Origin: Leucobacter zeae
GTDB taxonomy: Bacteria; Actinomycetota; Actinomycetes; Actinomycetales; Microbacteriaceae
Assembly (NCBI RefSeq): GCF_016758175.1
Contig: NZ_QYAB01000001.1
Location: 1,777,850-1,841,849 of the forward strand
Length of the DNA stretch: 64,000 nucleotides
Direction: 5' to 3'
The stretch's first letter is position 1; each line of letters opens with the position of its first letter. Made by a program: the position numbers and the translations under genes. Under the pieces are notes generated by a model, which was given only the letters and a program-made list of their open reading frames with translations, was not told the DNA's origin and searched no databases. This document shows, piece after piece, positions 10,343 through 20,504 of the stretch.

Positions 10343-11284
10343 ATGCAGCAGGAAGCATCGGATCGAGCGGACGGCGACGGCGAGGCCGGAGATGCGGTGG
10401 ACTCGCGTCGGCCGGCCTGGAGCGCCGAGGCCGTCCTCGAGCGCGCGGGGTGGCGGGAGCGACACCGCCCCGACGCCGGGGTCGACGCGCCAGCGGTGCT
10501 CGAACTCGACCCGGAGGTTCCGCTGGGAAGACGGCTGAAGCGCGCCGTCTCCGCTCCGGTCATCGCCGGCGGAGCGGTCTTCCTCGCCGCGGTGGTGACC
10601 GCGATCACCGTGACGCTGCTCCAGGGGCCCGGTGCGCTCGAGGCGGCCGGCGCGCTCGGCGGTGCGGTCGCGGGCGCGGCGGACGCGGCGGGGTCGGAAG
10701 CCGTCGACGGCTCGACCCCGGGACCGGGCTCGCCCACGGGCGGCAGCGCGGGCGCCGCGACGCGGGGCTCTGCGCCACCGGGTGCGGTGGCGCAGAGCGG
10801 CACGGTCTTCGTCCACGTCGTCGGGGAGGTGGACGAGCCGGGCATCGTCGAGCTCCCCGCCGGCAGTCGCGTCGCCGACGCACTCGAAGCAGCGGGCGGC
10901 ACGACAGCGGACGCCGTTCTCGAGCGGCTCAATCTCGCGCGCGTCGTCGTCGACGGCGAGCAGGTGGTCGTTCCCGATGCAGCGGCTGCGGTCGCGGCAT
11001 CGGCGGGCTCGGGAACCGCGGCAGCGGGTGCGGCATCCGGTGCGGGCAGCGCAGGGGGAGGCTCGTCGACGGTCGGCGATGCGGAAGACGCGGCCGTGGA
11101 ACTCAACTCCGCCGACCGCGCAGCGCTCGAGACGCTCCCCGGAGTCGGCCCGGCGCTCGCGCAGCGGATCATCGACCGGCGCGAGCAGAACGGCCCGTTC
11201 ACGGCCGTCGACCAGCTCCTGGACGTGCGGGGCATCGGTCCGAAGGTCTTCGCCGGTCTGCGGGATCGGGTGGTCCTGCGATGA
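10343..11284 (+). CDS. comEA: ComEA family competence DNA-binding protein
   Basis: A 313-residue protein. An N-terminal cytoplasmic stretch is followed by one membrane segment (about residues 68-94), a Gly/Ala/Ser-rich linker, an SLBB domain (VFVHVVGEVDEPGIVELPAG, about 155-190), a second Ala-rich linker and a C-terminal helix-hairpin-helix pair (VELNSADRAALETLPGVGPA and RGIGPKVFAGLRDRV, about 252-312). ComEA binds double-stranded DNA outside the membrane and passes it to ComEC. The stop overlaps the comEC ATG (ATGA). Actinobacterial ComEA/ComEC are widespread even where natural transformation has not been shown. Confidence 0.9.
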   Translation: MQQEASDRADGDGEAGDAVDSRRPAWSAEAVLERAGWRERHRPDAGVDAPAVLELDPEVPLGRRLKRAVSAPVIAGGAVFLAAVVTAITVTLLQGPGALEAAGALGGAVAGAADAAGSEAVDGSTPGPGSPTGGSAGAATRGSAPPGAVAQSGTVFVHVVGEVDEPGIVELPAGSRVADALEAAGGTTADAVLERLNLARVVVDGEQVVVPDAAAAVAASAGSGTAAAGAASGAGSAGGGSSTVGDAEDAAVELNSADRAALETLPGVGPALAQRIIDRREQNGPFTAVDQLLDVRGIGPKVFAGLRDRVVLR

Positions 11285-14115
11285 GCGCCGGCATCGACCG
11301 GAGCCAGCGGTCGCCCCCGGGAGTGTGGCGGCTCTTCGCACCCGCACTGCTCGCCTGGGGTGCTGCGGCGCTCGCGGTCGCGCAGCCCGATCTCCGCGTC
11401 GGGGCATGGCTCGCGTTGACCGCCGCGACGATCGGCGGCGCGGGCGTAGCCCTCTCGTGTCTCGGCGGCTCGCCCGGCGCACTGGGACGGGGCGTGCTCG
11501 CCTCCGCGGGCGTGGCGTGCGCGGTGCTGCTCCTCATCGGCGCACGCGTCACCGCGGAGGAGCGGGTCCGCGCGGATCCCGGCCTGTCCGCCGCCGCGGC
11601 CGACGATCGCGTCGTCGAGCTGGAGGCGATGCTCGACGGCTACCCGGAATCCTCACGCGGCCCGTTCGGCGACCGGACCTCGGTGCGCGCCACCGTCGAC
11701 GGACGCGCCGGACGGGTGCCCGTTCTGCTCTGGCTCGACGACGCATCGGCCGCACGGAGCGCGACCTGGGGACCCGGCACGTCGGCTCGGGCGTCCGGCA
11801 CGCCGGTCGCGCTCGCGCTGCCCGCGTCGACCGCATTCGGCGTGCGCGTCGAGCGCCTCGTGGAGCTCCGCACGACCGGCCTCGGCGCCGGATTCGCGCG
11901 CGGTACAGCGGGGCTGCGTTCGGGTCTCTCGAGCGCGGCCGCGAACGTGCCCGGCGCCGCGCTCGTCCCGGGGATGTCCGTCGGCGATACCTCGCTCGTC
12001 GACGATGAACTCGAGGCGCTGATGCGCGACAGCTCACTGCTCCACCTGCTGGCCGTCAGCGGCGCGAACTGCGCGCTCGTCACGGATGCGCTCATCTCGG
12101 GTGCCGCCGTCTGCGGGATCGGGAGGCGCGGACGACTGGTGCTCGGGGCGGGCGGGCTCGCCGCATTCGTCGCGGTCGTGGGACCCGACGCGAGCGTGAG
12201 GAGGGCCGCGGTCATGGCCTGCGTCATGCTGGTCTCCCGCTTCGGCGGCAAGCGCGCGGTTGCGCTTCCGAGTCTCGGTGTCGCGATCCTCGTGCTGCTG
12301 CTCCAGGATCCGTGGCAGGCCGTCCAGGCAGGCTTCGCGCTCTCGGTCGCGGCGACCGCAGGCATCCTGCTGCTGGTGCCCGCGCTCTCCGAGGGGATTC
12401 GCCGTCTCGTGCGCGCCCCCTCGTGGCTCGTGCTCCCGATCGCGGTCGCCATCGCGGCGCAGCTGTCGTGCGGGCCGTTCCTCCTGCTCCTGCAACCGGG
12501 GATCCCCGCGGTCGGCATCGCCGCGAACGCGATCGCCGGACCGGTCGCCCCGCTGGGCACGGGGCTCGGGCTGCTCGCGATGCTCGTGCTGCCGGCCTGG
12601 GAAGAGGGAGGGACGCTCCTCGTGACCGCCGCGAGCCTGCCGGCGCGGTGGGTGGAAGCGACGGCGCGGGTGACTGCCGAGCTGCCGCTCGCGCACTGGT
12701 CCTGGCCGCAGGGGTGGATCGGAGCGGTGCTGCTCGCGGGAGCCGAACTCTCGTTCCTCGCCGCCCGGCTGCTGCTGGCGGGGCGCCTCGGCAGCAGCAG
12801 CAGCGATCCGGCTTTGGAGGCGGGTCAGGATCGGCCGGGACCGGCGCCCTGGCGGGCACGTCGCCCGCGCCCGGAACGTGTGCGGGTCGCCGTCGCGGTG
12901 CTGCTCTGCGGGGGCATCGGCGTCTTCGTCGGCCCGACCCTCGTCGCTCCGGCCGTCACGCGAGCGGGCACACCCGACGACTGGATCGTCGCGGCCTGCG
13001 ACGTCGGGCAGGGAGACGCGATCCTGCTGCGAGACCCGCGCGAACCGGCCAGGACCATGCTCGTCGACACGGGCGACGATCCCGAACGGCTCGGGGCGTG
13101 CCTCGAGCGATTCGGGGTCGGGCGACTCGCGCTGCTCGTGCTCACGCACGACGATCGCGACCACGTCGGCGCGCTCGACGCCGTCATCGACCGCGTCGAC
13201 GAGGCGATCGTGGCGCCCGACAGCCTCGAAGACGCCGGGCCGCGAACGGTGGTCGCCCGGCTGGAGCGCGCGAGGGTGCCCGTCACGCGGGCGTCGTCCG
13301 GGATGACCGGCGCGCTGTCCCGTCCCGGGCTGGCGTGGCGCGTGCTCGCGCCCGACGCCGGGGCGGTACCCGCCGACACGAACGCCGCAAGCGTGGTCCT
13401 GCGGGTCACGGCGGGAGGTGCCGTCGTCCTGCTCCTCGCCGACACCGGCGCCGAGGAGCATCGATCGCTCATGCGCAACCAGGCCTCGCTGCTCCGCGCC
13501 GACGTGCTGAAGGTCGCGCATCACGGTTCGCGCGACTCCGACGCCGAGCTGGTCCGCAGCGTCGGCGCGGCCTTCGGACTGGTCTCGGTCGGCGCGGACA
13601 ACGGCTACGGGCACCCCGCGGCTGATGCTCTCGCCGCGCTCGAGCGCGCTGGGACGGTGCCGCTCCGCACGGATCGACTCGGATCCATCGCGCTGAGCCC
13701 CGCGTCCGGTTCCGGAAGCGGACACGGGCCGGACGGGATCCGGGTCTGGGTCGAGCACCGTCCGGGGCGGAACGTTCCGTCAGCGGCATCGGCACCGAGC
13801 GCGATGCGGGCGATGTCGGTGCACGTCGATAGGCTTGATCCGTGGCGACGGCAGGCAAGAGCACAGCGAGCACGGGCTCGGCGAAGAAGATCCCCCAGCT
13901 CGATTGGAGCGAAGCGCGGCCGGCACCGGTGGTGCTCATCAGCGGCCCCGAGACGTTCCTCGCGGACCGGGCCGCCCATGCGATCCGCGAGTCTCTCGCG
14001 CAGCAGCATGCCGAGCTCGAGATCCACGACGTCGACGCCGCCGAGTACACCGCGGGGGAGCTGTTCACGATCGCGAGCCCCTCCCTGTTCGCTGAGCCGC
14101 GGTTCATCCGCGTGA
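11281..14115 (+). CDS. comEC: ComEC/Rec2 DNA uptake channel with MBL-fold C-terminus
   Basis: A polytopic membrane protein: N-terminal helices and an OB-like external region, the competence domain around SLLHLLAVSGANCALV (about residues 250-270), more helices to about 545, then a metallo-beta-lactamase-like domain (DVGQGDAILLRD about 570; LTHDDRDHVGAL about 621; VAHHGSRDSD about 745). It forms the channel that brings single-stranded DNA into the cytoplasm. The recognisable protein ends near IRVWVEHRP (about residue 828, 13763). No stop follows in frame until 14113-14115, so the open frame (944 codons) overlaps holA by 274 nt. The last ~115 residues are Arg/Ser-rich and look non-coding, so the true C-terminus is in doubt. 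Confidence 0.8.
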   Translation: MSAGIDRSQRSPPGVWRLFAPALLAWGAAALAVAQPDLRVGAWLALTAATIGGAGVALSCLGGSPGALGRGVLASAGVACAVLLLIGARVTAEERVRADPGLSAAAADDRVVELEAMLDGYPESSRGPFGDRTSVRATVDGRAGRVPVLLWLDDASAARSATWGPGTSARASGTPVALALPASTAFGVRVERLVELRTTGLGAGFARGTAGLRSGLSSAAANVPGAALVPGMSVGDTSLVDDELEALMRDSSLLHLLAVSGANCALVTDALISGAAVCGIGRRGRLVLGAGGLAAFVAVVGPDASVRRAAVMACVMLVSRFGGKRAVALPSLGVAILVLLLQDPWQAVQAGFALSVAATAGILLLVPALSEGIRRLVRAPSWLVLPIAVAIAAQLSCGPFLLLLQPGIPAVGIAANAIAGPVAPLGTGLGLLAMLVLPAWEEGGTLLVTAASLPARWVEATARVTAELPLAHWSWPQGWIGAVLLAGAELSFLAARLLLAGRLGSSSSDPALEAGQDRPGPAPWRARRPRPERVRVAVAVLLCGGIGVFVGPTLVAPAVTRAGTPDDWIVAACDVGQGDAILLRDPREPARTMLVDTGDDPERLGACLERFGVGRLALLVLTHDDRDHVGALDAVIDRVDEAIVAPDSLEDAGPRTVVARLERARVPVTRASSGMTGALSRPGLAWRVLAPDAGAVPADTNAASVVLRVTAGGAVVLLLADTGAEEHRSLMRNQASLLRADVLKVAHHGSRDSDAELVRSVGAAFGLVSVGADNGYGHPAADALAALERAGTVPLRTDRLGSIALSPASGSGSGHGPDGIRVWVEHRPGRNVPSAASAPSAMRAMSVHVDRLDPWRRQARAQRARARRRRSPSSIGAKRGRHRWCSSAAPRRSSRTGPPMRSASLSRSSMPSSRSTTSTPPSTPRGSCSRSRAPPCSLSRGSSA
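13830..13835 (+). promoter_or_regulatory. Putative -10 of holA
   Basis: TAGGCT six bases before the holA GTG suggests transcription starting at or next to the start codon (leaderless). It lies inside the over-extended comEC frame. Confidence 0.4.
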
Positions 14116-14888
14116 TCGGCGTGGAGCGGTGCTCGGACGCGTTCCTCGTCGACGCCAAACGCTACGTCGCCGAGCCCGCCGACGATACGACGCTGGTGCT
14201 CAGGCACGCCGGAGGTCAGCGGGGCAAGGCCCTGCTCGACCTGGTGCGTTCGGGGGCAGGGGGAGGCGCGGAGTTCGTGTGCGCCGAGGTGAAGAAGGAC
14301 CAGGATCGCCTCGCGTTCGCGCAGGCGGAGTTCCGCCGGCTCGGCGCTCAGGCCACTCCGGGCGCAGTCCGCATGCTCGTCGCCGCCTACTCGGGCGGCA
14401 TCGGCGAGCTCGCCGGCGCGTGCGCCCAGCTCGTCTCGGATGTCGGCACCCGGATCTCGGAGGACGAGGTGGGGCGCGCGACCGAGGGCCGCGTCGAGAC
14501 GAACGCGTTCAAGGTGGCGGATGCCGCCACAGCCGGTCGCGCCGCCGACGCGCTCGTGCTGCTGCGTCAGGCGCTCTCGACGGGAACCGACCCGATTCCG
14601 ATGCTCGCCGCGCTCAACATGAAGGTGCGCGGCATGGCGCGCGTCTACGGCGCATCCGGGCCGAGCGGACAGATCGCGAAGTCGCTCGGCATGGCGCCGT
14701 GGCAGGTCGAACGCGCGCAGCGCGAGGTCCGCGGGTGGCGCGAGGCCGACCTCGCGCGCTGCATCGACCTGGCGGCCGAGACCGAGTGGATGCTCAAGGG
14801 CGGCACGCGCGATCCCGAGTACGCGCTCGAGAAGTTCCTGCTGTTCGTCGCGCGGCGCGGGCGAGACCCGCAGGTCGGTCGCCGCTAG
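13842..14888 (+). CDS. holA: DNA polymerase III subunit delta
   Basis: A 348-residue clamp-loader subunit: an N-terminal AAA-like domain (PAPVVLISGPETFLADRAAH, about residues 26-45), a middle domain (GAVRMLVAAYSGGIGELAGA) and a C-terminal collar domain. Delta opens the beta sliding clamp during loading. The GTG start is preceded by TAGGCT. Position after comEA-comEC is the usual one in actinobacteria. The first ~15 residues are a flexible Ala/Ser/Lys leader. Confidence 0.9.
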   Translation: MATAGKSTASTGSAKKIPQLDWSEARPAPVVLISGPETFLADRAAHAIRESLAQQHAELEIHDVDAAEYTAGELFTIASPSLFAEPRFIRVIGVERCSDAFLVDAKRYVAEPADDTTLVLRHAGGQRGKALLDLVRSGAGGGAEFVCAEVKKDQDRLAFAQAEFRRLGAQATPGAVRMLVAAYSGGIGELAGACAQLVSDVGTRISEDEVGRATEGRVETNAFKVADAATAGRAADALVLLRQALSTGTDPIPMLAALNMKVRGMARVYGASGPSGQIAKSLGMAPWQVERAQREVRGWREADLARCIDLAAETEWMLKGGTRDPEYALEKFLLFVARRGRDPQVGRR

Positions 14889-14971
14889 CGCCTGTTCGCG
14901 CTCGACGGCGTCGCACGCGCGGCCGGCGATTCCTCCTCGCGTCGGTCCCGCTGGCCGGTGTCGCCGAGCCA

Positions 14972-15025
14972 CTACCGGAGCTTCCAGATGGCATCGGCGC
15001 CGATGCCATCTCGACGGGCCGGTAG
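14972..15025. repeat. 54-bp nested palindrome
   Basis: A 26-bp perfect palindrome (14986-15011, core ATCGGCGCCGAT) is flanked symmetrically by 7-nt unpaired stretches and then by CTACCGG (14972-14978) and CCGGTAG (15019-15025). As RNA this is a 13-bp stem plus a 7-bp stem with a symmetrical internal loop. It could be part of the holA termination region or a dispersed palindromic element. Confidence 0.7.
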
Positions 15026-15092
15026 GGGATCGAGGCGCCAGTGCCGGAATCACGGCATGGGGCGGGCAGCGGGACGGTCTGGCCCGAAGACA

Positions 15093-15126
15093 GCAGTAGG
15101 GCCCCGCCGGAGCGGGGCCCTACTGC
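15093..15126. terminator. Bidirectional terminator hairpin (rpsT/holA)
   Basis: A perfect 15-bp stem (GCAGTAGGGCCCCGC and its complement) with tetraloop CGGA, 34 nt beyond the rpsT stop, between convergent genes. No U-tract follows, as is common in high-GC actinobacteria. Confidence 0.8.
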
Positions 15127-15159
15127 ATGAGCACTCGTTCGAGTGCGGGAGCGCGGTGC

Positions 15160-15420
15160 TTAGAGCGCGGCCACCTGGGCGGCGAGCTTCGACTTGCGGT
15201 TCGCTGCCTGGTTCTTGTGGATGACGCCCTTCGAGACAGCCTTGTCGAGCTTCTTGCTCGCCACGGCCAGCTTCGCCTCGGCGACGCTCTTGTCGCCAGC
15301 GGCGATCGCGGCGCGGGTCGCGCGCACGTGGGTGCGGAGCTCGCTCTTGTACGCGCGGTTGCGCTCGGTCGCCTTGCGGTTGGTCTTGATGCGCTTCAGC
15401 TGCGACTTGATGTTTGCCAC
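15160..15420 (-). CDS. rpsT: 30S ribosomal protein S20
   Basis: An 86-residue, Lys/Ala-rich helical protein beginning [14 protein letters not shown], a typical S20 N-terminus and length. Start GTG at 15420 is chosen because the frame upstream (to 15519) does not look like S20; AAGGA lies about 10 nt before it. S20 binds 16S rRNA early in 30S assembly. It is monocistronic, with a ~100-nt leader and the strong hairpin at 15093-15126 downstream. Confidence 0.95.
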   Translation of the reverse strand: MANIKSQLKRIKTNRKATERNRAYKSELRTHVRATRAAIAAGDKSVAEAKLAVASKKLDKAVSKGVIHKNQAANRKSKLAAQVAAL

Positions 15421-15525
15421 GTTGTGTTGTGTCCTTAACAGGTAAAGGTTTGACGGGTTGTCCGCTCGGCGAGAGAGGGCACCTCGCGGGATGTGTGGTG
15501 TGATCCACACGCAAGCCAAGAGTCG

Positions 15526-15531
15526 AGTTTA
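15526..15531 (-). promoter_or_regulatory. Putative -10 of rpsT
   Basis: TAAACT on the minus strand, about 105 nt before the rpsT start codon. It implies a 5' leader of about 100 nt holding a 6-bp hairpin (GTGTGG/CCACAC, 15493-15510). No clear -35 was found. Confidence 0.4.
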
Positions 15532-15550
15532 GCAGAAACCCGGTGCGGAT

Positions 15551-16363
15551 TCACTCGATGAGCTCGACCGTGTCGCCCACGCGAATCGTCCCGCCGCCGT
15601 GCAGGGGCAGCAGGAACCTGCCGAACGTCGGACGTTCCTGCCCGATCACCCGGGTCAGCGTGGTGAGCACCTCGGCGTCGCGCACTCCGGTCTCGGGGTT
15701 GGCGTGCGTGTTCAGGCAGCGCCCGATCGGCTCCTGCGGTGCGAACTCGAGGTCGCCGATGCGCACGCGGGAGAGTTCGGAGATCTCCTGCCAGGGGGCC
15801 ACGCCATCGATGACGATGTTCGAGCGGAACCGATGGTCCTGCATGGGGCGACCGATGGCGGCCTCGAGCGCGCCCAGGCTGGCGCGGCTGTGCATCGACG
15901 CGAAGCCCTGAGCGCTGTCCTGGAACCGCGACCTCGCCGCATCGCCGAGCAGGTGGAGCGGCAGCCGTCCGGGGCGATCCAGCCCGGCCCCGTCGGGGGT
16001 GGCGCGCAGGTACTCGGTCACCGCGGCGGAGAGCCGGGCTCGGCCCGCATCCGAGAGCTCTTCCTCGGCGAGAGGGCCCTCGGGGCCGTCGATCCTGATC
16101 CGGCCGCCGTGCGCGGATCCGGGGTGGAGGTCGAGCGACAGGCGGAGCGCCGCGAGCGAGGGATACTCCATTCTCGTGAGGCCCTTGGACTTCGACCAGA
16201 TCTCGAGCCCGTTCCGCTCGCGCGGCCGGAGTGCGTCGTCGTATCGAAAGGAGAAGGCGCGATCGCCCGCGATCCTGCCGTCGTCCTGCACGACGAGCTC
16301 ATCGGCCGCCTCCTGGCTGAACCCCTTGACCGGAAAACGATAGAGCGCGACGATCTGTGCCAT
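15551..16363 (-). CDS. MOSC domain-containing protein
   Basis: A 270-residue protein with an N-terminal MOSC beta-barrel (MAQIVALYRFPVKGFSQE; GDRAFSFRYDD) and a C-terminal MOSC domain (HRFRSNIVID about residue 178; GRCLNTHANPETGVRD about 215-230 with the conserved Cys). MOSC proteins carry sulfur or bind molybdenum cofactor, and many of this type reduce N-hydroxylated compounds. The start is MAQIVAL at 16363; ATGs at 16372 and 16375 are possible. It diverges from lepA across a 66-bp gap. Confidence 0.85.
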   Translation of the reverse strand: MAQIVALYRFPVKGFSQEAADELVVQDDGRIAGDRAFSFRYDDALRPRERNGLEIWSKSKGLTRMEYPSLAALRLSLDLHPGSAHGGRIRIDGPEGPLAEEELSDAGRARLSAAVTEYLRATPDGAGLDRPGRLPLHLLGDAARSRFQDSAQGFASMHSRASLGALEAAIGRPMQDHRFRSNIVIDGVAPWQEISELSRVRIGDLEFAPQEPIGRCLNTHANPETGVRDAEVLTTLTRVIGQERPTFGRFLLPLHGGGTIRVGDTVELIE

Positions 16364-16411
16364 GCGGTTCATCATCGCAGAACCCGACGTGCACCGGGCG
16401 CCCCGGTTGTC

Positions 16412-16420
16412 TGAGATAAT
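16412..16420 (+). promoter_or_regulatory. Putative extended -10 of lepA
   Basis: TG-A-GATAAT ends nine bases before the lepA ATG, so the transcript would be nearly leaderless. A weak TTGTCT-like sequence overlaps just upstream. Confidence 0.4.
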
Positions 16421-16429
16421 GCCCTCTAT

Positions 16430-18276
<1,847 letters not shown>

Positions 18277-18280
<4 letters not shown>

Positions 18281-19083
18281 GCGGTGCACGGGACGCCGGC
18301 GGCCGCCGCAGCAGCCACGTGGAGATGCCGGTCGCCTACGCCGCCGTCGGCGCGTCCAAGGCCGCCGACCTGCTGCGATTCCCCCCGGAGGGCACGACCC
18401 CCTACGAGGAGCGTCTGCGCATCGGCAGCGGGCAGGATCGGTTCCTGCTCGCGTCGAGCCTGCTCATGACGTGGGGGGCGCAGCGGGGTGCGGGGATCGA
18501 GGTCGTCGACGTCGTCCGCGGATCGGGCTCCCACTACGAGGGTCCGAGCTTCGACGACGACGGCCGACCGCAGGCGGCCGGCGCCCCTGAAGAGCACTTC
18601 GGCCCCGATGGCGAGCCGTACATTCTTGCGGGCACGACCGCGACGATCCGAGTGGATGGCCAGGATCCGCGCGCGATCCTCGTCGTGTACACGATCGACG
18701 AGGAGCGGCGGGTGGGCTTCGCCTGGGGGACAGGCGACGAGCTCGGCGCCGTCGGCGAGCAGCTCTTCACGGTCGAGCACCGCGACGACGACACCGTCTG
18801 GGCCGTCGCCCGCGGCTTCCTCGCCGCGCCGAAGAGCGGCCTGTTCGGGCTCAAGGCCCGCGCCGACATCGCCGCGGCTCTCGACACGGCCAAGCGTCAG
18901 GTGCAGGCGCTCGCGCCCGGCGTGATCCCGGTGCCGGCCGGTGCCGCCGCGATGATCGACGACGCGCCCGGGGCCGCGGATCGGGATCACCGCTCGTCTG
19001 CGGACGACGTGGGCGATGCGGTCACCGGCGTGATCCACCTCGAGGATTCGGAGGCCGGGGGCAGTGCCGAGCGCTCTTCCTGA
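18277..19083 (+). CDS. DUF1990 family protein
   Basis: A 268-residue protein. The stretches [51 protein letters not shown] and [32 protein letters not shown] match DUF1990, a domain of unknown function common in actinobacteria and plants. The last ~45 residues are acidic and low in complexity. It overlaps lepA by 4 nt and hemW by 20 nt, so it belongs to the operon. The role is unknown. Confidence 0.85.
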
Positions 19084-20305
19084 CGGCGATACGGCCCCGG
19101 AGGACGGGGCGCTTCCGTCCTCGGCAGCCGTCGGAGCGGAGCATCGGGCGTTCGGGGTCTACGTGCACGTCCCGTACTGCCGGGTGCGCTGCGGCTACTG
19201 CGACTTCAACACCTACACCGCGAGCGAGCTCGGCGGCACCCGTCGCGACGACTACGCCGACCAGGTGCGCGCCGAGCTCCGCTTCGGGGGCGAGGTGCTC
19301 CGCAACGCGGGGATTCCTGACCGCCGCGTCTCCACGGTGTTCTTCGGGGGCGGAACGCCGACACTGCTGCCCGCGTCCGACCTGGTCTCGATGCTCGACG
19401 GCATCCGGTCGGAGTGGGGGCTCGCAGACGGCGCGGAGGTCACGACAGAGGCGAATCCGGACTCCGTCGACGAGGAGTATCTGCGCACGCTCGCCGATGC
19501 CGGCTTCACGCGTGTGAGCTTCGGCATGCAGTCGGCGGTGCCGCACGTGCTCGCGACGCTCGACCGCACCCACACGCCCGCGCGCGTGCCCCAGGTGACG
19601 CGCTGGGCGAAGGCCGCCGGCCTCCAGGTGAGCGTCGATCTCATCTACGGCACGCCGGGGGAGAGCCTCGACGACTGGGAGCGTTCGATCGACGCCGCGC
19701 TCGAGACGGAGCCCGACCACATCTCGGCCTACGCCCTCATCGTGGAGCGCGGCACCAAGCTCGCCGCGCAGATCAGGCGGGGCGAGGTCCCCGAGCCCGA
19801 CGAGGATCTGCACGCCGAGATGTACGAGCTCGCCGATCGCCGCTTCGCGGCTGCCGGCTTCTCCTGGTACGAGATCAGCAATTGGTCGCGCACTCCCGAG
19901 CGCCGATCCCGGCACAACCTCGCGTACTGGACGGGGGAGGACTGGTGGGCAGCTGGTCCGGGAGCGCACAGTCACGTCGGCGGCGTGCGCTGGTGGAACG
20001 TGAAGCACCCCGGCGCATACGCCGAGCGCATCGCGCGCGGCGTCTCGCCCGCCTACGCCCGAGAGACGCTGGGCGAGGATGCGCGGCGCGACGAGCGGAT
20101 CCTGCTCGAGACGCGCATCGCCGACGGCCTCGCGATCTCCGAGCTCGGCGCCGGCGGCCGGACCGCCGTGCCTGAACTCATCGCCGACGGGCTCATCGAC
20201 GGCCGCGCCGCGATCGGTGCGGCAGGGGCCCCCGGGCGAATCGTGCCCACGCTGCGCGGCCGCCTGCTGGCCGACACGGTCGTGCATCGCCTGCTCGGGT
20301 CGTAG
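19064..20305 (+). CDS. hemW: Radical SAM heme chaperone HemW
   Basis: A 413-residue radical SAM protein. The cluster motif is CRVRCGYCDFNTYT (CxxxCxxC at about residues 41-48; YCDF is typical of the HemN/HemW group), followed by the SAM motif FFGGGTPTLL. HemW-type proteins carry heme and deliver it to acceptors rather than oxidise coproporphyrinogen. In actinobacteria the gene normally sits between lepA and hrcA, as here. GTG at 19064 overlaps the preceding gene by 20 nt. Confidence 0.92.
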   Translation: MPSALPDGDTAPEDGALPSSAAVGAEHRAFGVYVHVPYCRVRCGYCDFNTYTASELGGTRRDDYADQVRAELRFGGEVLRNAGIPDRRVSTVFFGGGTPTLLPASDLVSMLDGIRSEWGLADGAEVTTEANPDSVDEEYLRTLADAGFTRVSFGMQSAVPHVLATLDRTHTPARVPQVTRWAKAAGLQVSVDLIYGTPGESLDDWERSIDAALETEPDHISAYALIVERGTKLAAQIRRGEVPEPDEDLHAEMYELADRRFAAAGFSWYEISNWSRTPERRSRHNLAYWTGEDWWAAGPGAHSHVGGVRWWNVKHPGAYAERIARGVSPAYARETLGEDARRDERILLETRIADGLAISELGAGGRTAVPELIADGLIDGRAAIGAAGAPGRIVPTLRGRLLADTVVHRLLGS

Positions 20306-20322
20306 CGGCCGGCTGCGCGCCC

Positions 20323-20401
20323 GCTCCTCCGAGCGCGCCCGCTACGTCCCCCGCGGGCGGAGCCTGGCACGACCGCGACCAGCTCCTCCGAGCGCGCCCG
20401 C
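20323..20401 (+). repeat. Pair of 20-bp direct repeats before the hrcA promoter
   Basis: GCTCCTCCGAGCGCGCCCGC occurs at 20323-20342 and 20382-20401, 59 bp apart. With two mismatches the similarity continues for seven more bases. The second copy ends 18 bp before the CIRCE element. Confidence 0.85.
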
Positions 20402-20413
20402 AATGTCCTGCGA

Positions 20414-20419
20414 TAGACT
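20414..20419 (+). promoter_or_regulatory. Putative -10 of hrcA operon
   Basis: TAGACT overlaps the first base of the CIRCE element by position, so HrcA bound at CIRCE would block transcription initiation. Confidence 0.45.
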
Positions 20420-20445
20420 TGGCACTCATGAGTTCCGAGTGCCAG
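20419..20445. promoter_or_regulatory. CIRCE operator (HrcA binding site)
   Basis: TTGGCACTC-N9-GAGTGCCAG matches the CIRCE consensus TTAGCACTC-N9-GAGTGCTAA with the correct 9-9-9 layout and near-perfect dyad symmetry. It lies 60 bp upstream of hrcA, so HrcA very likely represses its own operon and releases it on heat shock. Confidence 0.95.
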
Positions 20446-20504
20446 TCGCGGCGCCGGACGGGTCCGGGCGCCGCGCGCCCGGAAGAGCGAGCAGGGGAGG
20501 GCCG

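Larger units (their letters stand above)
14889..15159. other. Convergent intergenic region holA/rpsT
   Basis: There is no gene in these 271 bases. They hold two large palindromes, at 14972-15025 and 15093-15126 (listed separately). The remaining sequence is GC-rich with no recognisable coding signal. Confidence 0.6.
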
